Source: Eretmocerus hayati
Lineage: Eukaryota > Arthropoda > Insecta > Hymenoptera > Aphelinidae
Direction: 5' to 3'
Length of the DNA stretch: 64,000 nt
Assembly: GCA_029851415.1 (NCBI GenBank)
Contig: CM056742.1
Location: forward strand, 100,980,976 to 101,044,975
Shown in pieces: positions 57,562 to 64,000 of this stretch. Numbering within the stretch: position 1 is the first letter of the stretch; each line of letters opens with the position of its first letter. A program made the position numbers and the translations under genes. The notes under the pieces are model-generated. The model made no database searches, was not told the origin of the DNA, and saw only the letters and a list, made by a program, of their open reading frames with translations.

Positions 57562-58393
57562 AAAATAGGTAGGCCGTACCTCACCGCCAAAGTGATTCCT
57601 ACCTTGCTCGGTCGAGCAACTTCTACACTGAAACAAAATCTGTCGCCACTGGGACATGACTCAATGGAATGATCTGAAATTTCGCACACACGTTGTTGAG
57701 GAGCACTTCTTGCTCCAGTGGAAGATTTGCGATGGAAAACATTCCCAGAAAAATTAGAAAAATCATACCATTCTTCGACGCTTTCACGAGTTTTGATGCC
57801 ACGATTACCACCGTTTTCAACTACAGCCAAACTCAAAGCGAGAAAGTTGTTTGGAAGGGTCTATATTATATCAATTCCCAAGATTCAGATCGAATGATGT
57901 AATAGAAAAAGAGTTGAAGTACTTTTCTTATGTGAATCTGCTCGTGTCTAACGAGCAGACGACGCCCCGCCTCGCGCCCCGCCGAACAATAATCTCAATA
58001 ATTATCTCTTCTAACTTTTTTGCTATTGCATCATTCGATCTGAATCTTGAATTTTATTATAATTTAGACTCTTCCCAACAACTTTCTCGCTTTGAGTTTT
58101 GCTGTAGTTGAAAACTGAAAAACTTTCTGCATGTCGAAAATCATGCTTGCGGTGGGCATATTGAGGGCCATCTCGGCATCGAGAAGTATGATTTTCCCAA
58201 CTTTTTAATGAACGTTTTCCATCGCAAATCTTTCACTGCATAGAAGCAGTGCTCTTCAACTACGTGTGTGCAAAATTTCAGATCATTCCATTGAGTCATG
58301 TCCCAGTGGCGACAGATTTTGTTTCAGTGTACAAGTTGCTCGACCAAGCAAGGTAAGAATCACCTTGTCGGTGAGGTACGGCCTACCTATTTT
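57562..58393. mobile_element. Fold-back element, about 830 bp
   Basis: AAAATAGGTAGGCCGTACCT at the left is mirrored by AGGTACGGCCTACCTATTTT at the right. The complementarity continues through CTGTCGCCACTGGGACATGA, GGAATGATCTGAAATTTCGC, CAACTACAGC, AAAGCGAGAAAGTTGTT and AAGATTCAGATCGAATGATG. The arms are about 355 bases, with a spacer of about 85 that includes GCCCCGCCTCGCGCCCCGCC. The left arm's frame and right arm's frame encode a similar 40-residue peptide, but differences are amino-acid changing, so coding is not supported. No target duplication was found. Confidence 0.82.
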
Positions 58394-59481
58394 CTCTCTC
58401 CGTGACGGGCTTCCGTACGAACATCCCGAAATTCAACTGAATATGCTGCATGCTCTATAATGATCCACTGCCTCTACACATACGGCACACTAGACGCACA
58501 ACAGCTGTGTCCAATATCGTGACATGTGCCGTGCCAATGCAACTGATGCTGCTTCAATTGCCGCTGTAAGATACATCTCGCACACGATAATACCCATTCA
58601 CGGCAAAACGAGAAAAGATGACATTGCGCGTGAATCAAAACAGAAAAGATACAGCAACCAAGAACGGAAAACACACGTGGACCATAACCCCCATTACGCG
58701 AGCGTCTCGCGACTCGCGTCTCAGGCTGCTTCTGCTTGATTGCGATTCGTCGCTGTGACGAACAATATTCGACATCGGTGGGAGAGAACGACTTTAAGGC
58801 TACCTTTTAACTCTCGCGCTGATGGATAAGATTGTTCGTCGCATCGACGATCTGCAACCGTGAAATAACGGTGCGAGACGCTCTCGTGAGACGCCGACGC
58901 AAGACGCGAGCGCGAGACGAACAAGACGATCGAGGCTTCAAAAACGAGACGACAATCAAACTCGATTCTCAAAATGATCGAGGCCTCAATCCTAATTTTG
59001 CCTACGCCATTGGGACCGGGCAGGCAAGATCTCCAACCCCTTTCCGGGCTTACCTATAGTTTTGAATGACCGTGTACCATTTTGATATCTTGCAATCATG
59101 GAATTCGTGAAGCTGGACGTCAACTGATTCACTCTTTGTTTATGACAGAAACGTGAATGGAGGAAATGAATATCCCCTATCGCACGTGTAGGTTCTTGGT
59201 CATCCCCTCGGAGAACAAGTGAAAAAGGGCGGTGAAACTGTGCGTCTTCACCAGTGAACCAATCTTTTTCACGGGATTTGTATGAGATTGTGGACTAGCA
59301 AACCCACATGAGTGAGTGATTATGTGACCTGTCTGATCCCGACCCCGAATTGGATTGAGATGTATTTGAATAGCCAACACACTAGGAAGACTCCATCTTG
59401 CAATATTATTTTTGAGAGTCGAATGTACCATATCTGTCTGTATCTCTAATCTGATTCATTATTCGTTTCAAGACGCATGGA
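58394..59481. other. Spacer with a GC-rich partly self-complementary block
   Basis: At 58690-58990 the sequence is rich in CG dinucleotides, and GAGCGTCTCGC and GATTCGTCGC..GACGAACAAT recur in inverted orientation (58700-58770 against 58827-58915). It may be a decayed fold-back element or a CpG-rich promoter. No gene is assigned. Confidence 0.4.
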
Positions 59482-60115
59482 ATGGGATTAGTGGACTCCC
59501 ACTCACAACTTGAAGGAATGATGCTAGGATCACTCCGCAGGAATGGACCAGTTCTGCATGGAGGAGTATCAAGCATAGGTTTCAATCCACCGAGCGATCA
59601 ACTGAATGGATTTGGTGAAACCAGAAGTAGTCCAGCAACTGATGACTCTCGTCGTGATCGCATGGGATTGGGAATCCCTTGTTCTCTTTGGACTGAATCA
59701 ACAACTTTGGCAAAAGGAGCGATGTTGACAGCGGAGCTATGTGATGAATCTACAATCATGGGTGATTGGGAGAATCAATCCCTCAAGGAAACAGGGGATA
59801 GGACGAAACGGGACATTCCCAAGAAGGTACCAAAATCTATATCATGGAAACTCATCAATTTTAGTAATCTAAAAGTATGCAATCTTTTCCATTAGGACAT
59901 CATCAGAACCGTCTTACTAAGATTAAATGAATACTTCGGAGGACAAGAAAACTCGCTCGATCTATGCATAACCGAAACGAAAGAGGTTGAACAACAGTTG
60001 ATAGATGTTCTCACAATCTTGCATGATCGGAAAACTGCTATGGTCATTCTTGAGCAACGAAAGAACGAAGATATCTCTTCCCTCCGTTATGGTACCGACT
60101 TCTTACTATTTCGTT
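59482..60115 (+). CDS. Unassigned open frame with one in-frame TAG
   Basis: The first 137 codons (59482-59895) contain a Gly/Ser-rich start and then GDWENQSLKETGDRTKRD, VPKSISWKLINFSNLKV. After the TAG the same frame stays open for about 70 codons (IIRTVLLRLNEYFGGQ, DLCITETKEVEQQLIDVLTI) to about 60115. The TAG is the end of a 21-base stretch that starts GTATGC and ends CATTAG, so it could also be read as a very short intron, which would be far below usual animal sizes. I recognise no domain. The sequence does not look low-complexity, so a real but decayed gene is possible. Confidence 0.3.
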
Positions 60116-60929
60116 AATTCATTTGATCAACCAGTTTATCGTATCAGCCCCCTAGAATCCTCCAGATTGTCACTCTTGCAGACGTCTTCATAATCTAAGA
60201 TAATCATAATATCCAAGCAAGTTAGAATCGGCATAGAAATGTCTCATTCCCGATCAACTGACTGAACCATACCAGTAGTACAGCACCGTTGTAACGAGTC
60301 ATAACAAATGACGTTATCCGTGATGGTCCTTGAATCGTAAGTGGGTCAAGATCGATTACTTTTCGCGAATTGATAATGATCACACGCATCCACACACTCG
60401 TACACACACATACACACACACACACACGCATGTGCATACATCTGTATAGATGTACCCAAGGTCTGATGTTCGACATCGCCGAATTTTGTCTTGTATCATC
60501 CAATACAGCATCCTATATGGCCCGCGCTGATATATTTTCGACGGGATATCCAAAAGTGATGCATCTCTCATCAATACCTACTGCTTCAGTTATGATACAT
60601 GACGAATCTCTGAGCTACTCAAGTATCGCCTTATCTACCTTCGTTCCCGGTGTAGTACGCTTCACATTACACCCTACTAGGATAACCGATATTGGAGTGC
60701 GATTAGCTCCAATTCAAGCGCAAGATGAGACCATCATGTGATCAAACGGGTCCCGGATATTTCCACGACTACTTCTTTCATCATTATTATTTGATACACA
60801 TCTTGACTCGGGTGCCTACTGTTGATAAATTTTCCATATCATTTCCCTTTTTAATGAATGAATTGACAAGAGGCTTCAACCGATAACTTCTTAAACGGTT
60901 GCACATGGTCATATAGTCCCGTTTGAGCT
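60116..60929. other. Spacer with a CA microsatellite
   Basis: A (CA)n-rich tract occupies about 60388-60431. The 123-codon plus-strand frame across it (60370-60741) has no recognisable domain, and its start lies in the microsatellite. Confidence 0.5.
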
Positions 60930-61265
60930 TTGGACGAGGTCTCAGAATATCCATTCATAAAGTTTCATGGTGACAAAATCATTTTCGATGCTCCCCTATC
61001 CAAGAACTTAGCCATATTCATAAGTTGTATCTCACAGTTTTCCGCTGTACTGCACAAAACTGTACGGAAGTACAATAGAAGGATTCTGGAGGAGGATGGA
61101 ATACCTGCCCGCACAATGACAGAGGTGAGATCGCAATTACGTGAATGTATAGAGAAGTTACCTGTTCGTAAACTCCGAATATCGTTGGTGCGCAGAATTT
61201 CCGTCAGAACATGCTTATTGGAGGTGCTAATCAAACAGTTGGAGCAATGGAAGAGGCCGGGGTAA
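60930..61265 (+). CDS. Unassigned open frame, 111 codons
   Basis: It reads YPFIKFHGDKIIFDAPLSKN, FSAVLHKTVRKYNRRILEED, RTMTEVRSQLRECIEKLPVR, VRTCLLEVLIKQLEQWKRPG. The composition, with amphipathic basic helices, is protein-like and not a repeat artefact. No family is recognised. It lies on the same strand as the unassigned frame at 59482 and could belong to the same decayed gene. Confidence 0.25.
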   Translation: MDEVSEYPFIKFHGDKIIFDAPLSKNLAIFISCISQFSAVLHKTVRKYNRRILEEDGIPARTMTEVRSQLRECIEKLPVRKLRISLVRRISVRTCLLEVLIKQLEQWKRPG

Positions 61266-61855
61266 GACGGTCATCCTCAATTGAATTCAGCCTCATGCTC
61301 TCAATTTCGACTTTTCAAACTATTTGTAATAGATGATTGGTAGGGCTCTGCCTCTAGAATAGCATCAAATTCTCTTGTGAATCTTATCCCTCTTGAGTTA
61401 TCCTCAATTATGGAGAGTTTGGAACAGAAAAACCGGAGCGAGACGAGTACTCGCGGGGTGAAGACGGGCATCCGAACAGTATAAGAGGAGCCCATAAAAT
61501 TAAGGGTTATAACAAGGTTATAGCTATTCGAATAATTGGTACTAGCTATGCTCAGTTCGTAGGTATGCGAACTCTAAATAACGATACAGATGAGTTTCGG
61601 GCAATCTTTGATTTTAGTGGGTAGAATTTTTCCACTCTGATCTCCCACACTCGGGCATGCATCGACCGACGATTCGAATCACAATTCTAATTCAGGCCCG
61701 GGATTCACCACCATAATCTCCTAATAGAGCTCTCCTTTATTGAATTTACTCCAAGCAAGAAAAACAGACATGCTCTCTCTGCTCGATCTGTCAACTAATA
61801 ATAACATATCATTTGACAATAATCAACTAACTATACTTGACAGTCGACATGCTCC
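61266..61855. other. Spacer without recognisable gene
   Basis: No feature supported. Confidence 0.45.
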
Positions 61856-61905
61856 CTCTCTCTCTCTCTCTCTTTTTTTTTTTTTTTTATTTTTTTATTT
61901 TTTTT
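61856..61905. repeat. (CT)n and T-run at the 3' end of R1-like copy B
   Basis: CTCTCTCTCTCTCTCTCT is followed by about 30 T-rich bases; on the minus strand this reads as the element's poly(A) tail running into (GA)n target sequence. Confidence 0.9.
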
Positions 61906-62899
61906 GAGGTGGTTGTAGGGCAAATACGCTGCGACGTACGAAGGAGAGGCACCGGTCAGCCAAACACGGCTGGCCAGCACCTCCCCAACAGTCCCGGGCT
62001 GGAATCCGCATCGATACGGCCATCCGAACCGGGTAAACCCTCTCTTCCTTCTCCGTTGGCGCCGGCCATTGGACAAGGGAGAGATCCACCAACTTACCAA
62101 TCCGGCCCCGGCACCGCGTGAGCATTACTTCAGGGCCGGCGGCGTCTCGCGCTCAGGATCGAGCGTCTCTCTTCTCACGACTCGCAGGTGTTGTTTCCCT
62201 TTCTTCGATCTTCTTCCATCTCTTCATTCTTCATCTTCTTTCTTCTCTCTTCTTTCTTCTCTCTTCCCTCTTCAGTGCATCTGAATCCTCCTGATCCTCC
62301 TCAATCATTTGGGCCTCTTCTGTTTCAATCGGCAGAGTCACTGTGATTCGCCTGCTTCGAGGCGCCTTACTTCCCTCTCTTCCTCCTCTTTGCGGGTCAT
62401 CACCAGCTTGATGTATCCGGTGAGTCTATCCCATGTCTCCTGGTTGCGGAGCAAGTACGGGACGAGATTCTCAGGTGTTAGTTGAGCACCCAGCCATTCA
62501 TCCAGCTCGGCGCGCTCTCTCCGGGTGTTGCTGCACCTGAACAGGGCATGTTCGGCGTCACCCCATTCGTCCCCGCATGACTGACATGCTGGGGTCGTCC
62601 TCTTCTTGAACCTGGTTAGATAGGAACCGAAGCAACCATGATCGCTCAGTGCCTGCGTCGTCCAGTAGTCCATCTCTCCGTGGGTGCGTTCCGCCCACTT
62701 GGCTACGTCACGGATCAGCCGGTGCGTCCATCTGCCGTTTGCAAATGGCGAATCCCACTCAGTTTGCCAATGCTCAAGGGTGGTTTCCTTCTCGTTGTCG
62801 CGGATAATCTCCTTCATCGTCGGAGTGAGTACTCGTTCGGCTCCGATCACTTTCTGGCGGTCCCAGATCCTCACTCGCTCCGCGACGAGCAAGTGGATG
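61906..62899 (-). pseudogene. R1-like LINE, copy B (C-terminus and 3' UTR)
   Basis: The minus-strand frame 62338-62892 gives AERVRIWDRQKVIGAERVLT, TTLEHWQTEWDSPFANGRWT, YWTTQALSDHGCFGSYLTRF, the C-x2-C-x8-H-x4-C zinc motif (CQSCGDEWGDAEHALFRC) and the end EVRRLEAGESQ. It is an uninterrupted copy of the ORF2 end, without RT. The 3' UTR belongs to the same subfamily as copy A (GGTGGTTGTAGGGCAAATAC at its terminus). It is truncated at 62899, where (TC)n begins. Confidence 0.9.
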
Positions 62900-62909
62900 T
62901 CTCTCTCTC

Positions 62910-62939
<30 letters not shown>
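62900..62939. repeat. (TC)n plus T-run between R1-like copies B and C
   Basis: TCTCTCTCTCTCTC then about 26 T. On the minus strand copy C ends in poly(A), then comes (GA)n, then the truncated 5' side of copy B. Confidence 0.92.
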
Positions 62940-62941
<2 letters not shown>

Positions 62942-64000
62942 GGTGGTTAGAGGGCAAAATCTGCCTCAGGATCCCTCGGATCCGTCCCCAGACACCGGAC
63001 TGGTTCAGCTTACGCGGACTACGCATAGCCCACGCAGGCCATACCAGGCGGGACACGGGTTTGGGTGGGGCCCACCGAGAGGTGGGCCCGGCCGTGTAAT
63101 ATCCCTCTCCCCTCGATGTCCGATATCTAGGGCATCGGGCAATCAAGAAGGAGATCCACCTGCATCTACCATCTCATCCCGGAACCGCGTGAGCATTACT
63201 TCAGGATGAGCGGCATGTCTCGCGCTCGATTGCGAGCGTTCCTCTTCTCCATCTTCTCTCTTCGGCCACTTGTCGGCATCTTCTATCTTCACTCTTCATT
63301 GTTCCCTCTCTTTCTTCTTTCTTCTCTCTTCTTTCTTCTTTCTTCCCTCTTCAGTGCATCAGATTCCTCCTGGAATCATTTGGGCCTCTTCTGTTTCAAT
63401 CGGCAGAGTCACTGTAATTCGCCTGCTTCGAGGCGCCTTACTTCCCTCTCTTTCTCCTCTTTGTGGGTCATCACCAGCTTGATGTATCCGGTGAGTCTAT
63501 CCCATGTCTCTTGGTTGCGGAGTAAGTACGGGACGAGATTCTCAGGTGTTAGTTGAGCACCCAGCCATTCATCCAGCTCGGCACGCTCTCTCCGGGTGTC
63601 GCTGCACTTGAACAGGGCATGTTCGGCGTCATCCCATTCGTCCCCGCATGACTGACATGCTGGGGTCGTCCTCTTCTTGAACCTGGTTAGATAGGAACCG
63701 AAGCAACCATGATCGCTCAGTGCCTGCGTCGTCCAGTAGTCCATCTCTCCGTGGGTGCGTTCCGCCCACTTGGCTACGTCACGGATCAGCCGGTGCGTCC
63801 ATCTGCCGTTCGTAAATGGCGAATCCCACTCAGTTTGCCAATGCTCAAGGGTGGTTTCCTTCTCGTTGTCGCGGATGATCTCCTTCATCGTCGGAGTGAG
63901 TACTCGTTCGGCTCCGATCACTTTCTGGCGGTCCCAGATCCTCACTCGCTCCGCGACGAGCAAGTGGATGGGCGGAGTACTCGCCAATACGTAAGCCGCA
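62940..64000 (-). pseudogene. R1-like LINE, copy C (C-terminus and 3' UTR, runs off the window)
   Basis: The minus-strand frame from 63409 to the window end is open and nearly identical to copy B over the shared coding part, with the same zinc motif (CQSCGDEWDDAEHALFKC). At its upstream side it continues to AAYVLASTPPIHLLVAERV, which matches AACVLAGIPPIHPLVTERV in copy A. The outer part of its 3' UTR differs from copies A and B and instead matches copy D (GGTGGTTAGAGGGCAAAATC). RT and endonuclease, if present, lie beyond the window. Confidence 0.9.

Noticed and set aside
1..64000. CRISPR array
   Set aside because: Direct repeats here are satellites and minisatellites with contiguous units; there are no unique spacers of constant length and no Cas genes.

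Overview
This window looks like repeat-dominated nuclear DNA of an animal, most likely an arthropod. The evidence is the transposon families it holds: CR1/Jockey-like and R1-like LINEs, BEL/Pao, Tigger/pogo and a metazoan Mutator-like transposase. Canonical GT..AG splice sites, many satellites and the absence of any operon or bacterial gene point the same way. The species cannot be named from the sequence. I see no clear single-copy host gene; nearly every coding segment is a transposable-element remnant.

Layout: 0-3.8 kb, a satellite whose units each carry a hairpin, interrupted by a TTAA-flanked MITE. 4.2-5.6 kb, a diverged direct duplication. 6.5-7.2 kb, the end of a BEL/Pao integrase. 7.7-8.2 kb, a minus-strand LINE endonuclease remnant. 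9.65-10.1 kb, a fold-back element. 10.2-13.1 kb, a chimeric CR1-like LINE. 13.1-17.4 kb, related GGGT-rich leader sequences, three of which precede different minisatellites. 18.0-20.2 kb, nested LINE 3' ends. 20.5-36.3 kb, a broken gene for a Mutator-like transposase joined to a DEDDh exonuclease. Its roughly 13-kb intron is almost filled by a 12.2-kb inverted repeat built from 367-bp tandem units. 37.3-42.5 kb, two CR1-like LINEs. 42.5-45.4 kb, a long R1-like LINE on the minus strand. 46.7-57.1 kb, MITEs, satellites with 358-bp, about 310-bp and about 250-bp periods, and a nest of a Tigger deletion derivative inside a TCAT-flanked inverted-repeat transposon. 57.6-58.4 kb, another fold-back element. 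59.5-61.3 kb, unassigned ORFs. 61.9-64.0 kb, two more R1-like LINE copies in tandem on the minus strand.

The genes do not form a pathway; they are successive insertions into each other. Four observations stand out. All four R1-like LINE copies abut (CT)n tracts, as if the element targets that microsatellite. The transposase-exonuclease gene is interrupted by a giant palindromic array with phase-matched splice sites. The hairpin satellite keeps complementary arms although the arm sequence differs between units. Two insertion events can be checked against pre-insertion paralogues inside the window. All alignments here were done by eye, so identities are qualitative and repeat boundaries are approximate unless a target duplication is given.
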